A DNA stretch of 64,000 nucleotides from the NCBI RefSeq assembly GCF_014647135.1, contig NZ_BMOP01000010.1:62001-126000 (forward strand), in the 5' to 3' direction. The notes beneath the pieces are model-generated. The model was not told the origin of the DNA and did not search any database. It saw nothing but the letters and a program-made list of their open reading frames with translations. Positions within the stretch are counted from its first letter, which is position 1. Each line of letters starts with the position of its first letter. A program made the translations under genes and the position numbers. This document shows positions 36,931-45,575 of this stretch, one piece after another. Source of the stretch: Shewanella xiamenensis. GTDB taxonomy: Bacteria > Pseudomonadota > Gammaproteobacteria > Enterobacterales > Shewanellaceae.

Positions 36931-37098
36931 TGCGGCCTTCGCACTAAGGCTTAGATAGCCTTCGTTCTTGAATTACTGCTTTTAATTCAGTTTCTTGTCC
37001 CTTCACTGACTTTGTTATTCCTCCGTTCATATTTCATTTTGGATTAAACCTAGCTCGCTATAGTCACGCCAGAGAACTCACTGACAAGGTTGTTAATC

Positions 37099-37641
37099 AT
37101 GAAATTCAAATGCCTTTTATCGACCACCACTTTGCTACTGCTCGGTGGCTGTGGCTACTTTGGTGGCGATGAAAAACAGCAATTAGAGCAGGCATGGCTT
37201 GCTCAAGATCCCCAACTACAACAAGTGGTTGAGCAAATCCGCAGCCGCGGACTCGATGTGGTCGCCCAAAGTGCGGCTGCGGGCACTGTGTCGGCCTGTG
37301 TGACAGAGAAACTGACGCAAGATCCCTTAGGTAAGTTAGTGAATGTCGAAGGCGCCTTAGTGGAGTCGGCCAAGGTGACAGAATTACTCGGCGACCTACA
37401 GAAGCTAATGGAACAAGAGGTGAGTTTTGATCAAGTGGCAAGCTTGCTGCAAAAGGGCGCCGATGCCGCGGCCTATGCGAAAAACCTTATTGAGCAGCAA
37501 GGATTAGATCAAGCAATGCAAAGCCTTAAACAAATGGCACTGGCGAGTGAGCAATTTGCTCAGCAGGATTTAGGCGCGCATTTTCAGCAGTTATTACTGG
37601 AGTGTAAAGCCACTCCTGCTGCAACGACTTCTACAAACTAA
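37099..37641 (+). CDS. Hypothetical lipoprotein
   Basis: 180 residues from the ATG at 37099, with AAGG nine bases upstream; an in-frame TTG at 37090 is less likely. The N-terminus MKFKCLLSTTTLLLLGGCGY is a lipoprotein signal with lipobox LGGC. The mature part is helical and Gln/Leu-rich ('EKQQLEQAWLAQDPQLQQVVEQIRSRGLD'), with a cysteine near residue 60 and another near the end that could pair. No conserved family is recognised. It stands alone between pfaE and a convergent alkylsulfatase gene. Confidence 0.7.
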   Translation: MKFKCLLSTTTLLLLGGCGYFGGDEKQQLEQAWLAQDPQLQQVVEQIRSRGLDVVAQSAAAGTVSACVTEKLTQDPLGKLVNVEGALVESAKVTELLGDLQKLMEQEVSFDQVASLLQKGADAAAYAKNLIEQQGLDQAMQSLKQMALASEQFAQQDLGAHFQQLLLECKATPAATTSTN

Positions 37642-37670
37642 TCTTGTGTGAATTTCACATCCTCATCCTA

Positions 37671-37698
37671 TAAAAACGCCCTGAATATTCAGGGCGTT
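37671..37698 (-). terminator. Terminator of the alkylsulfatase gene
   Basis: A perfect 24-base palindrome, AACGCCCTGAAT / ATTCAGGGCGTT (37675-37698). Read on the minus strand it ends in TTTTT, seven bases after the alkylsulfatase stop; the plus-strand side lacks a T run. Confidence 0.8.
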
Positions 37699-37705
37699 GA
37701 ATTAT

Positions 37706-39700
37706 CTACTTGGTAATCGGTGGTAGTGGGACAATTTCAAAGTTGGCATCGAACTGGACTAAGGTTGACATAATTTTACCGAAAGCGGTTTTATCGCCTT
37801 CCAGTTTGGCACTGCCGTTAGCCAGCAAGTCTTTAAGGGTCGTTTTACCGAGTAAAATACCGGTAATATAACGCTTATCAATATAAAGATTGGTATCAGC
37901 CTCCATCGGCTTATCAACTTGAATATTGCTTAAATTACCATTGCTTAGCTCTACATAGAGCGTTTCTTTAGTGTCAGGATTAATCACATTAAGCCTTAAC
38001 AGCCCAAGCTCAGCGGCCTTGATGCTATCGACTTTGACGGCGAGAAAGTCAAACAGGGTTGAGATATCCATTTCACCTAAAATATCAGCTGAGGCTGATT
38101 TAGGTGCACCGGGCTGGACTCCTGTGCGTAACTCTTGGGCACCCGTCAGATAAATATTGCGCCAGCCAGCGCCTTCGGCTTGATAACCCAGTTGCTCATA
38201 GGTATCGGCAAGTAATTGTCTGGCTTCTGTGTTATTAGGTTCTGCCATCACCACTTTATTGAGTGCTGTGGCTACAAAACGGTATTCGCCTTTGGCATAG
38301 TCGGTTTTGGCATGTTTAAGCACGGCGTTAGCGCCGCCCATATACTCTACAAATTTGGCGGATTCATCCTTTGTGGGTAGTGGGTTTAAGTTGGCCGGAT
38401 TCATATCAAAATAGCCTAAATACATGTTGTACACGGCTTTAGCATTGTGGCTATAGGTGCCGTGATAACCATTGGTATACCAAGTATCACGAACGGCTTT
38501 GGGGATTGTGGTTTGAATCGCATCGCCAATATCTTGAATACCCACACCATTATTGGCTAAACGCAGGGTTTGATTATGGACTAGGCCATAGTTATCCCTT
38601 TGCATTCTTAAGTAGGCGTTGACATCCGTATTACCAAACACGGGCGCGGAGTGTGCTTCAAACAGTACCTGCGCATCATCACCAAAGCGTGTTAGCAACG
38701 CATTGATATCTTTAGACCATTTGATGGCGTCCCGTACTTTTGCCCCACGTAAGGTGTAAATGTTGTGCATGCCATGGTAGGTGAGTTCAGCCGTCCATAG
38801 AGCCTTCATTGAGGGAATATAGGTGGCCATTTCCGACGCAGCTTCTGTGCCCGAGGCATCCATAAACACCATTTCGATACCATCGATAGTCAGCGTTTCC
38901 CATTTATCTTTGCTGTTAAGGGTGATATCGGGTTTTACATAGGTGACTTCGCCTTTGGATAAGCCTTTGGCAAGTGCGGCATCGACAATGCCTTGTTCGT
39001 TTCGCTCTAATGTGGCGCCATATTGATAGGCGGCGCGGCGGCTCATGGCATTTCCTGCGAGGACGTTTTCGTCAACAATTTCTTTGGTGATGTTATGGGA
39101 ACCATAGACTTTGACGTTTGGAAACATGTCTTTAATGGCGCGGGAACCGCCAAAATGATCTCCATGGCTGTGGGAATAAATCATCGCGACAACAGGTAAA
39201 TCATTGCCCTCTGGTAAATGTTTAAGCGCAAATTCAAGGGACAACTTTGCCGATTCTTTGGTGAGTAGCACGTCATACAGGATCCAGCCTGTTTTACCGC
39301 GGATAAGGGTTAAGTTGGCTAAGTCGGTGCCGCGCACTTGATAGATGCCATCGGTGACCTTGTATAAGCCGTTAGACACCATATTCAGCTGGGCTTGACG
39401 ATACAGTGACGGGTTAACTGTGTCAGGAGTTTTATCGCCAATAAAGCTGAAATCGGCCCGTAAAATCGCTGCCGTAGGTTCATCGAGTTCGGCGATAAGA
39501 TTCTTCGAAAACGCTTCAAAGGCTTTTTTATCGGTAAAGTTAAGGGTGGCTGCTGTGGCCTTGTTCACCTCTATGGTTTGTTTGGTAGCAGGCTTGCCTT
39601 GATAGTGCAGGCTGATGTGTTCATGCTCGTGTTCAGCGGCGACTGCGCTTAAGGAGAAGCTGGCGAGAATACTGATTGTCATCAAAGATTTTTGCATCAT
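37706..39700 (-). CDS. Alkyl sulfatase, metallo-beta-lactamase fold (SdsA1/YjcS type)
   Basis: 664 residues with a Sec signal peptide (about 1-21, ending 'SLSAVAAEHEH'), so it is periplasmic or exported. The binuclear zinc site is 'MIYSHSHGDHFGGSRAIKDM' (HxHxDH, near residue 178), with further ligands in 'WTAELTYHGMHNIYTL' and 'LFEAHSAPVFGN'. A helical dimerisation domain (about 400-520, 'YMGGANAVLKHAKTDYAKGEYRFVATALNKV') and a C-terminal SCP2-like lipid-binding domain (about 540-660) complete the SdsA1 architecture. It cleaves sulfate from alkyl sulfates such as dodecyl sulfate. The divergent LysR gene is its likely regulator. Confidence 0.93.
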   Translation of the reverse strand: MMQKSLMTISILASFSLSAVAAEHEHEHISLHYQGKPATKQTIEVNKATAATLNFTDKKAFEAFSKNLIAELDEPTAAILRADFSFIGDKTPDTVNPSLYRQAQLNMVSNGLYKVTDGIYQVRGTDLANLTLIRGKTGWILYDVLLTKESAKLSLEFALKHLPEGNDLPVVAMIYSHSHGDHFGGSRAIKDMFPNVKVYGSHNITKEIVDENVLAGNAMSRRAAYQYGATLERNEQGIVDAALAKGLSKGEVTYVKPDITLNSKDKWETLTIDGIEMVFMDASGTEAASEMATYIPSMKALWTAELTYHGMHNIYTLRGAKVRDAIKWSKDINALLTRFGDDAQVLFEAHSAPVFGNTDVNAYLRMQRDNYGLVHNQTLRLANNGVGIQDIGDAIQTTIPKAVRDTWYTNGYHGTYSHNAKAVYNMYLGYFDMNPANLNPLPTKDESAKFVEYMGGANAVLKHAKTDYAKGEYRFVATALNKVVMAEPNNTEARQLLADTYEQLGYQAEGAGWRNIYLTGAQELRTGVQPGAPKSASADILGEMDISTLFDFLAVKVDSIKAAELGLLRLNVINPDTKETLYVELSNGNLSNIQVDKPMEADTNLYIDKRYITGILLGKTTLKDLLANGSAKLEGDKTAFGKIMSTLVQFDANFEIVPLPPITK

Positions 39701-39765
39701 TTTACCTACCGATAAGTGGGATTGTGTCGTTGATGGTTTGAGTATAGCCAGCTTGTATATTTAGA

Positions 39766-39777
39766 TAACTCGAGTTA
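39766..39777. promoter_or_regulatory. Candidate LysR-type binding palindrome
   Basis: TAACTCGAGTTA is a perfect 12-base palindrome in the 104-base region between the divergent alkylsulfatase and LysR genes. It fits the T-N11-A LysR pattern, and it lies 28 bases from the LysR start. The assignment is from position and symmetry. Confidence 0.5.
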
Positions 39778-39804
39778 GCTTTGGTTGTAATATTTATCTT
39801 GTGA

Positions 39805-40764
39805 ATGAGTGTTTTCCCTATGCCGCCACAAAAGCCGTTAGATTTAAACTTATTACGTGTGTTTATGGTGGTTTATCGTACACGTTCGTTTACCCAAGCG
39901 GCGCAGGAGTTAGATTTAACCCAGTCTTCCGTGAGTAATGCCATTGGCCGATTGAGAGTATGGGTCGGAGAGTCGCTGTTTACTCGGGTTGGGCGTGGAA
40001 TTGAACCAACCGCAGTAGCTCGAGAGATGTATCGCAAGTTTGAGCAACCCATGGCCGATATCGAAACCGTATTACTTGGGTTTGAGCATTTTGATCCCCG
40101 CTCAAGCCAGCGGCGCTTTTATGTATATGCCAATGAGTCGGTTATTGAAACGCTGCAAGCAGGTGTACAAGCTTTATTGTTGGATGCGGATATCGAAGTG
40201 ATTTTTCGTGAATCGCCGCCACAGGAGGCTGAGTTATATCGCGATATCTTGCTTGAGCGGGTTGCGGTGGCGATCGATATTAAACCTGCGCAGCAAACTT
40301 TGCTCTCAAGTAAATTACTCTTTACTGAACGTTTAGTCTGTATTGCCAGTAAGCAGCATCCTCGTATTCATGGAGCCATTACTCATCAACAGTATTTTGA
40401 GGAGAAACACGTATTTTTAAATTTGCGGCGTTTTAATTTGACGGCGGGGGATTTGTTTACTGAAGGCGTGTTACCAAGGCGCAGGATGTACAGTGAACAG
40501 TCCTCTCTATTAAGTATGTTTGCAACCGTAGGTAAAAGTGAGGCGATAGGTATTGCCCCTTTACGTTATGCCAGTCAATACGCTGAAATGTTTGGCCTAC
40601 AAATACTACCTATGCCACTAAAAACAAGACCAATTGATTTATATATGGTGTGGAGCAGTAAATATACCCAAAACCCGAGCCATCAATGGTTACGACGTTT
40701 ATTACTCAGTGCCAGTACCATGACAACAAATGAAAAAGCACTGGTTCAGGCTCGTAGCGAGTGA
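39805..40764 (+). CDS. LysR family transcriptional regulator
   Basis: 319 residues. The N-terminal winged helix-turn-helix is 'LNLLRVFMVVYRTRSFTQAAQELDLTQSSVSNAIGRLR' followed by the usual 'GESLFTRVGRGIEPTAVA'. The C-terminal two-lobed effector domain starts near residue 95 ('RFYVYANESVIETLQAG'). The sequence style resembles the NodD/SyrM-like branch of LysR proteins. It is divergent from the alkylsulfatase gene with a palindrome between them, so it probably controls that gene. The start could also be the ATG at 39820 (MPPQKPLDL); neither has a strong ribosome site. Confidence 0.9.
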   Translation: MSVFPMPPQKPLDLNLLRVFMVVYRTRSFTQAAQELDLTQSSVSNAIGRLRVWVGESLFTRVGRGIEPTAVAREMYRKFEQPMADIETVLLGFEHFDPRSSQRRFYVYANESVIETLQAGVQALLLDADIEVIFRESPPQEAELYRDILLERVAVAIDIKPAQQTLLSSKLLFTERLVCIASKQHPRIHGAITHQQYFEEKHVFLNLRRFNLTAGDLFTEGVLPRRRMYSEQSSLLSMFATVGKSEAIGIAPLRYASQYAEMFGLQILPMPLKTRPIDLYMVWSSKYTQNPSHQWLRRLLLSASTMTTNEKALVQARSE

Positions 40765-40812
40765 ATCAGCGCTTTTTGCGTGTTTATCTTATTGTTTTAA
40801 GACGGAATCTAT

Positions 40813-41673
40813 TTACTGTCTGGCTAACCTGTGGCTTTCACCCGGATGCTCAAAGTCACTGCGGTAGGGGTTAATGTCTAAGCCGCCACGACGGGTGTAG
40901 CGGGCGTATACAGTTAACTTAGCACAGTGACAGTAATGTTTTAGGTCGACAAAAATTCGCTCGACACATTGTTCGTGAAACTCATTATGTTGGCGGAACG
41001 AAATCAAATAGCGCAGTAATTTTTCGCGATCGATTTTTGGCCCTTGATAACGGATCATCACACTGCCCCAATCGGGTTGAGAGGTAATTAAGCAGTTTGA
41101 TTTCAATAGATTAGAATTGAGTGTCTCAGCGACAATCTGTTTTTCATCTGTGCTGTTTTCAAGATAATCAGGATTAAAATCATAATCACTGACTTCAATA
41201 TCCAGATCGTCAATGCAAGTGCCTGGCAGTTCGACGACACGTTGAATTCCAAAACTTTTAGGCTCAATAATCTTAACGTTAACATCGCCTTGGGCACATT
41301 CACTTAGATCTTTAACTAAGGTTTTTTGCACCGCATCGATATTGTCGAACTTGGTTTGATTAAAACTGTTTAAATACAGTTTGAAGGATTTTGACTCGAT
41401 CAGATTTTGGCTTGCATGACTTAGCTGAATGTCGGCGATAGCCACCATAGGTTTACCCTTGGCATTTAGCCAAGACAGCTCATAGGCCGTCCAGATATCG
41501 GCTCCGTGGAAAGGTAAACTCTCCGCAGTCAGGTTGATAGCGTTACGGTTAAGTGAGCGAGGAACCCCTTGCAGCAGCGATGCATCATACTCGGCTTGGT
41601 AATCAGTAGCTTTACCTAAAGTTAAGCTCGCAAGTTCTTTTGCATCACTATAGGGATCGTGATTCTGTGTCAT
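40813..41673 (-). CDS. queF: NADPH-dependent 7-cyano-7-deazaguanine reductase QueF
   Basis: 286 residues from the ATG at 41673 ([20 protein letters not shown]), which matches the start and length (about 282) of the long-form enterobacterial QueF. The open frame continues to 41868 but overlaps the divergent syd gene. The tandem tunnelling fold is clear: '[14 protein letters not shown]', the NADPH-binding motif '[14 protein letters not shown]', the catalytic Cys in '[15 protein letters not shown]' and the substrate Glu in '[10 protein letters not shown]'. It reduces preQ0 to preQ1 in queuosine biosynthesis. The gene is divergent from syd with a 59-base gap. Confidence 0.95.
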   Translation of the reverse strand: MTQNHDPYSDAKELASLTLGKATDYQAEYDASLLQGVPRSLNRNAINLTAESLPFHGADIWTAYELSWLNAKGKPMVAIADIQLSHASQNLIESKSFKLYLNSFNQTKFDNIDAVQKTLVKDLSECAQGDVNVKIIEPKSFGIQRVVELPGTCIDDLDIEVSDYDFNPDYLENSTDEKQIVAETLNSNLLKSNCLITSQPDWGSVMIRYQGPKIDREKLLRYLISFRQHNEFHEQCVERIFVDLKHYCHCAKLTVYARYTRRGGLDINPYRSDFEHPGESHRLARQ

Positions 41674-41732
41674 CAATACTGTTTCCATGTCAAAATAGGC
41701 GCACATTATACCCGAAATTGGATTGTGCTTAA

Positions 41733-42383
41733 GTGTCTTGTCTGCCTGCTCTCGATAAATTTTTGCAAAACTATCATCAGTCTTACCTATCAACTTTAGG
41801 CGAATTACCGCGATATTACCCGCGAGGTGAGCCATCTTTGTGCATTCAAGGAGAGTTTGATGAATCATCCGATGAGGCGGTGAGCTGGTTACCTGTTAAA
41901 CGTGAACAAGTAGGCAGCTTTGCGAATGTTGAGCATGCACTTGAACTTAAATTATGGCCTGATATCAATTACTTCTATGGTGAGTATTTTGCGGCGCCCG
42001 TGCTATTTGATTCACCATGGGGCACAGGAGAATTACTACAGGTATGGAACGAGGCGGATTTTGACGCGTTGCAGCAAAATATTATCGGTCACTTAATGAT
42101 GAAGCAAAAACTTAAGCAACCGCCCACCTGGTTTATTGGTTTGCTTGATGAGGGCGATAAGATGCTAACGGTGGATAATGCCGATGGTAGTGTATGGGTG
42201 GAAATCCCCGGCGAGCTTCCCTCTACCCAATTGGCGCCGAGTTTAGCGGCGTTTATTGAGGCGTTATCGCCACGTATCGCGCCGCCCGTGAAACATGAAG
42301 AATTGCCTATGCCAGCGCTCGAGCATCCTGGGATTTTTGCCAGCTTTAAACGTATGTGGCACAACCTGATTGGTAAGCGTTAA
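41733..42383 (+). CDS. syd: SecY-interacting protein Syd
   Basis: 216 residues starting with GTG ([20 protein letters not shown]). The Syd signature segments are present: '[26 protein letters not shown]', '[36 protein letters not shown]' and '[20 protein letters not shown]'. Syd is a cytoplasmic protein that binds SecY at the inner membrane and is thought to proofread or modulate translocon assembly. The C-terminal tail (about 185-216) is longer than in E. coli and basic, ending '[15 protein letters not shown]'. Divergence from queF next to it is a common arrangement in gammaproteobacteria. Confidence 0.92.
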   Translation: MSCLPALDKFLQNYHQSYLSTLGELPRYYPRGEPSLCIQGEFDESSDEAVSWLPVKREQVGSFANVEHALELKLWPDINYFYGEYFAAPVLFDSPWGTGELLQVWNEADFDALQQNIIGHLMMKQKLKQPPTWFIGLLDEGDKMLTVDNADGSVWVEIPGELPSTQLAPSLAAFIEALSPRIAPPVKHEELPMPALEHPGIFASFKRMWHNLIGKR

Positions 42384-42416
42384 GCGCGTTGAAATGCAGC
42401 AAGGCCTAAACATAGT

Positions 42417-42449
42417 AAACTCGACATGCATATCTAGCCTGTCGAGTTT
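42417..42449. terminator. Possible terminator between syd and DUF2310 gene
   Basis: A 10-base inverted repeat AAACTCGACA / TGTCGAGTTT with a 13-base loop lies between convergent genes. There is no real T tract on either side, so termination is only inferred from position. Confidence 0.45.
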
Positions 42450-42468
42450 ACGCTTCAATAAGGCAAGG

Positions 42469-43242
42469 CTATTGATGGTCCCAAGACAAGTTAGACACTA
42501 TGCGGCAAGGTTCGCAGCGAAAGTGAAACATATCCAATAATGGCTCATCGAGCTTCCAGGTGTGACTGCCACAACGCGGGCAGGGGCGTGCCAGCTCAGA
42601 TTGCAGATCCTGCCCCCCGACACGATACAAATAATAGTAAGTGGGAATTTTAGTAAGGTATTCGATTCGACCGCGTAAATCCCAACCTCGTCTAAATAAA
42701 TCACTGTTTGGGCTCGATAATTCTTCTAGCGCTGCAAACTCTGCCTTAGTGGCGGCCGCCATTTGTAACTCATCACAGGCTTGCCACTCGGTTTGCCAGC
42801 GGATAACTCGCTTATGATCGCCATTAAAGGTCGCAGGGATTTGATACAGCGGAATAGGCAATAAGTTATCACCACTACGCAGGGGGGAACACATATGCAC
42901 ATAGCTAGTGTAGAGCAACTGCCAGCTGGGTGGCTCAGTGTTACTGACCTCAGAATTAATATCCTGACCGATAAACTTTTCACGTGGCGCCAGTAGTTTA
43001 GCCTCGGTTAATTCCGCCAGCGCTTTTTTCACCCAAGGGCTGTGGTAACGATGGGCCAAACTGTTTTTTTCCGGCGTGAGTAGGCGTACTCGAAATTCGC
43101 CCTCATTAAAGGCTACGGCAAATTCGCGGCCGAGGATTTGGCCATTAGCGCGATAGGCTTCGAGTAATTGATTGATGGCACGTTCTGCCGCACTGATGGT
43201 GGTATCGGCAAAGCATTCAAAGCGCAATTCGGTGACAAACAT
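42469..43242 (-). CDS. DUF2310 zinc-ribbon-containing protein
   Basis: 257 residues of the DUF2310 family. The N-terminal domain starts MFVTELRFECFADTTISAAE, the centre has 'WQLLYTSYVHMCSPLRSGDNLLPIPLYQIPAT', and the C-terminus carries a four-cysteine zinc ribbon ('RPCPRCGSHTW ... FRCEPCRIVSNLS'). The family has no established function. The ATG overlaps by one base (TAATG) the stop of the upstream coiled-coil gene, so the two are translationally coupled and probably act together. Confidence 0.85.
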   Translation of the reverse strand: MFVTELRFECFADTTISAAERAINQLLEAYRANGQILGREFAVAFNEGEFRVRLLTPEKNSLAHRYHSPWVKKALAELTEAKLLAPREKFIGQDINSEVSNTEPPSWQLLYTSYVHMCSPLRSGDNLLPIPLYQIPATFNGDHKRVIRWQTEWQACDELQMAAATKAEFAALEELSSPNSDLFRRGWDLRGRIEYLTKIPTYYYLYRVGGQDLQSELARPCPRCGSHTWKLDEPLLDMFHFRCEPCRIVSNLSWDHQ

Positions 43243-43625
43243 TAAGCGGATTTTCCTTGGGATTCGAGTTGACTGACACGTTGTTTCAGCTCGATAAGTT
43301 CATTTCTGAGTTGCATGATCTCGTTGTTTTTTAACGCGAGGGCCTGTTCAATGCCTTGTTGCAACTGGGCTAACTGTTGCGCCAATGTGGCGACTGTGAG
43401 TGGCGAAGCATCGGTGGTATGTGTTTCTTCAATCACGGGCTGTGATTGGGCCGCTAAACGTTCCCGCTCGGCTTTAGGTATCGATTTAAATTGCTGTAAT
43501 CCTTGGATTAATATCGGCATAGGGATTTTGTTACCGACACGGCTTTTTATCAGGGCAAGGCTTGGTGTTTTACCGCTGGCTTCGAGTGCGCAGGCTGCTG
43601 CTAACACTTGGTCAATGGGACTCAT
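43242..43625 (-). CDS. Conserved hypothetical coiled-coil protein
   Basis: 127 residues. The N-terminal half ('MSPIDQVLAAACALEASGKTPSLALIKSRVGNKIPMPILIQGLQQF') looks like a KfrA-type or helix-turn-helix DNA-binding unit. The C-terminal half ('ALKNNEIMQLRNELIELKQRVSQLE') is a clear leucine-zipper coiled coil. This is like small KfrA_N-type DNA-binding proteins, but the match is from pattern only. It is coupled to the DUF2310 gene by a one-base stop/start overlap and heads that small operon. Confidence 0.7.
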   Translation of the reverse strand: MSPIDQVLAAACALEASGKTPSLALIKSRVGNKIPMPILIQGLQQFKSIPKAERERLAAQSQPVIEETHTTDASPLTVATLAQQLAQLQQGIEQALALKNNEIMQLRNELIELKQRVSQLESQGKSA

Positions 43626-43772
43626 AATAAGTGAAATTCCTTAATGTATATCGTGTTTTTCACTAACTTACTGTGATGTGGTTATTTTAGTTTTTATAAA
43701 TCAATGTATTGCTGTTTGGCATTGATTTTGCTTTTTAACAATTTTTATAACAAGTACACAGGAAGTCATAAT

Positions 43773-44171
43773 ATGAACGCAAATATTAATCGCAAACTCA
43801 TCGCGGTCACGTTTTTAGGGTTAGCAAGCTTAGGTCTTAGCGGTTGTGTGGTCAATGTCGGCGATGGTGAATCTAAGTGGGATAGCAGCGAATCTTGGGA
43901 AAAAACACAGGATAAAAACCGCACTAATCTGACTAAGCTCAGCCTTGGCATGAGCAAAGACCAAGTGATGACGCTAATGGGAGCAGCAGACTTTAGCGAG
44001 TCCTATTTACAACAAAGCGCAGGACAAGCAGACAAAGAAGTGTTGGTCCTCTTTTATCGCACTCAGCACTCCCATAGCGATGGTAAAACCACTAAGGATG
44101 AATGTACGCCTGTAGTGTTGAGTAACCATGTTTTAGTCGGTTGGGGCGACACTGCGTATCAAAAGATTTAA
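43773..44171 (+). CDS. DUF3192 lipoprotein
   Basis: 132 residues from the ATG at 43773, preceded by AGGAAG; the longer frame from 43704 lacks this. The signal 'LIAVTFLGLASLGLSGC' ends in a lipobox (LSGC) followed by VV, suggesting outer-membrane sorting. The mature part is a BamE/SmpA-like small alpha-beta domain: 'NLTKLSLGMSKDQVMTLMGAADFSESYL' then 'VLVLFYRTQHSHSDGKTTKDECTPVVLSNHVLVGWGD', the DUF3192 pattern. The family is found mostly in Shewanella, Vibrio and relatives; its function is unknown. Confidence 0.85.
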   Translation: MNANINRKLIAVTFLGLASLGLSGCVVNVGDGESKWDSSESWEKTQDKNRTNLTKLSLGMSKDQVMTLMGAADFSESYLQQSAGQADKEVLVLFYRTQHSHSDGKTTKDECTPVVLSNHVLVGWGDTAYQKI

Positions 44172-44195
44172 CCCCAACTGCCCCAAAATATACTT

Positions 44196-44221
44196 GAAAG
44201 CCCTAAAAAATTAGGGCTTTC
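44196..44221. terminator. Hairpin between convergent DUF3192 and DUF2789 genes
   Basis: A perfect 11-base stem GAAAGCCCTAA / TTAGGGCTTTC with an AAAA loop. The right arm includes the stop codon of the DUF2789 gene. Its symmetric shape between convergent genes fits bidirectional termination, although the T tails are short. Confidence 0.65.
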
Positions 44222-44444
44222 TTAACTGAGCATCAAGCTGCTCAATCAGTTCGGTCCATTGTGCATCAGCCTCTAACGCTTCGGTGAGAAAACTCTTTTG
44301 CGCTTGTGTCCAAAAAGGCGCTTCAGTTAAGTGTATTTGTGCTGCCAGCTTGTGAGTCGCAATAAATTGCGCAATAGCATTGGGTTGGCTCTCTAATCCC
44401 AGTTGTTCAAATAGATGGCTTAAATCAATTGGCGTAGTATCCAT
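44211..44444 (-). CDS. DUF2789 family protein
   Basis: 77 residues matching the whole DUF2789 family: 'LSHLFEQLGLESQPNAIAQFIATHKL', 'IHLTEAPFWTQAQKSFLTEALEADAQWTELIEQLD'. These small helical proteins are common in gammaproteobacteria and have no known function. The start at 44444 follows a purine-rich GGGAGAG sequence. The gene converges with the DUF3192 lipoprotein gene. Confidence 0.85.
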   Translation of the reverse strand: MDTTPIDLSHLFEQLGLESQPNAIAQFIATHKLAAQIHLTEAPFWTQAQKSFLTEALEADAQWTELIEQLDAQLRKP

Positions 44445-44562
44445 TCGATCTCTCCCTTGGTTAGCTTTTTATCTAGGTTATGCATCTCTTTAGGAAATGC
44501 AATCGATGATTAAAATTTGCACTTTTTTGTTTCCTTGATACATTGATAAAGACTCATAAGAG

Positions 44563-44578
44563 TGTGATCTAAATCAAG
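44563..44578 (+). promoter_or_regulatory. Candidate Fnr/EtrA-Crp type site
   Basis: TGTGATCTAAATCAAG contains GTGAT-N4-ATCAA, one base from the Fnr/EtrA consensus TTGAT-N4-ATCAA, and a Crp half-site TGTGA. It ends 11 bases before the GNAT start codon, so binding there would more likely repress than activate. Confidence 0.35.
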
Positions 44579-44589
44579 GAATTCTAACA

Positions 44590-45228
44590 ATGGACAATAA
44601 AACCTTGGATGAGTATCGTGCCGTTTATCTCACCGCAGAAGATTTACGCTTGGCCGCTTCAATTATCTACAATGCGTATCATGATGATCCCTTTTTCATT
44701 AATGCGTTATCCACCGCGGATAAATTTGCCTACGAACAAAAATTACGCGCCGCAATTCGCGAAGAACTCAATACTCTATGGCAACAAAAGCAGGCCTTAA
44801 TCGGACTCTTCGATGGTGCTCATTTAGTGGGGGTTGCTTGCGTTGTCACCCAAGAAGTGCCACTCGGAGAAGGTCGCTATTGGCACTGGCGGCTCAAAAT
44901 GTTGCTGGGTACGGGGTGGCAATCGACCCAAGCTATGATGAAAAAGGAATCGATTATTTTGGAACTGTTACCCAGCCAGCGTTGTGGGATTTTGCAATTT
45001 ATTGCCTTAGCGCCAAACGAGCAAGGTAAAGGGCTGGGCCATCAACTTGTTCAAGCGGTAGTGAGTTGGTGCGATGAGCAGCCAAATCTTGAAGGTATTG
45101 GGGTATTCACCTCGCAGGAAGCTCATATGCATTTATTTAAACAACATGATTTTGTTTTCTTGGGTGAATTGACTATTGGTAGTGTGGTTGGGCAATTACT
45201 TTTTTATACAGGCCAACAAGATGAATGA
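44590..45228 (+). CDS. GNAT family N-acetyltransferase
   Basis: 212 residues. The GNAT core is in the second half: 'CGILQFIALAPNEQGKGLGHQLVQAVVSWC' holds the acetyl-CoA pyrophosphate loop (QGKGLG), followed by 'LEGIGVFTSQEAHMHLFKQHDFVFLGEL'. The first 60 residues ('YLTAEDLRLAASIIYNAYHDDPFFINAL') fit the N-terminal strand-helix unit. The acceptor is unknown. Its last eight bases overlap the start of the following Mpo1-like gene, so the two are translated together. Confidence 0.87.
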   Translation: MDNKTLDEYRAVYLTAEDLRLAASIIYNAYHDDPFFINALSTADKFAYEQKLRAAIREELNTLWQQKQALIGLFDGAHLVGVACVVTQEVPLGEGRYWHWRLKMLLGTGWQSTQAMMKKESIILELLPSQRCGILQFIALAPNEQGKGLGHQLVQAVVSWCDEQPNLEGIGVFTSQEAHMHLFKQHDFVFLGELTIGSVVGQLLFYTGQQDE

Positions 45229-45526
45229 ACGTTATCGCTCTTTCGCTGAGTTTTATCCTTTCTATCTCTCCCAGCATCAAGACAGTCGTTGTCGGCGGCT
45301 ACATTTTATTGGAAGTATTCTGGTATTGTTATTATTAGGGGCTGCATTTATCACTGCCGCATGGTGGTTGTTGATGCTGATCCCGCTAGTGGGATATGGA
45401 TTTGCTTGGGTTGGTCATTTTGTCTTTGAGCGTAATCGACCTGCGACCTTTCAATATCCTTTGTACAGCTTGATGGGGGATTGGGTGATGTTTGTCCAAA
45501 TTCTTTTGGGAAAAGTAAAGTATTGA
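45221..45526 (+). CDS. DUF962/Mpo1-like membrane protein
   Basis: 101 residues from the ATG at 45221, inside the end of the GNAT gene. The YGL010w/Mpo1 family pattern is complete: 'FAEFYPFYLSQHQDSRCRRLHFIGS' with its invariant His, two membrane helices ('ILVLLLLGAAFITAAWWLLML'), then 'GYGFAWVGHFVFERNRPATFQYPLYSLMGD' with the second conserved His. Yeast Mpo1 is an iron-dependent dioxygenase acting on 2-hydroxy fatty acids. Whether the bacterial protein shares this activity is not established. Coupling to a GNAT gene is notable. Confidence 0.85.
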   Translation: MNERYRSFAEFYPFYLSQHQDSRCRRLHFIGSILVLLLLGAAFITAAWWLLMLIPLVGYGFAWVGHFVFERNRPATFQYPLYSLMGDWVMFVQILLGKVKY

Positions 45527-45557
45527 ATCTGATATTCCGGTAAGAAGCTGACAAGCG

Positions 45558-45575
45558 TGTGAGAGATCGCTTACA
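45558..45575 (+). promoter_or_regulatory. GacA/UvrY-type upstream activating palindrome (first RNA)
   Basis: TGTGAGAGATCGCTTACA matches TGTRAG-N6-CTTACA, the GacA-family site that drives csrB/rsm RNA promoters. It lies about 170-190 bases before the likely RNA start; a further TGTAAG half-site follows at 45581. Confidence 0.75.

Noticed and set aside
36928..36946. Hairpin TAGTGCG/CGCACTA at the pfaE stop as a terminator
   Set aside because: Short stem without a T tract; too weak to call.
41673..41868. 65-residue N-terminal extension of QueF
   Set aside because: It overlaps the syd start on the other strand, and the family begins at the MTQNHDP methionine.
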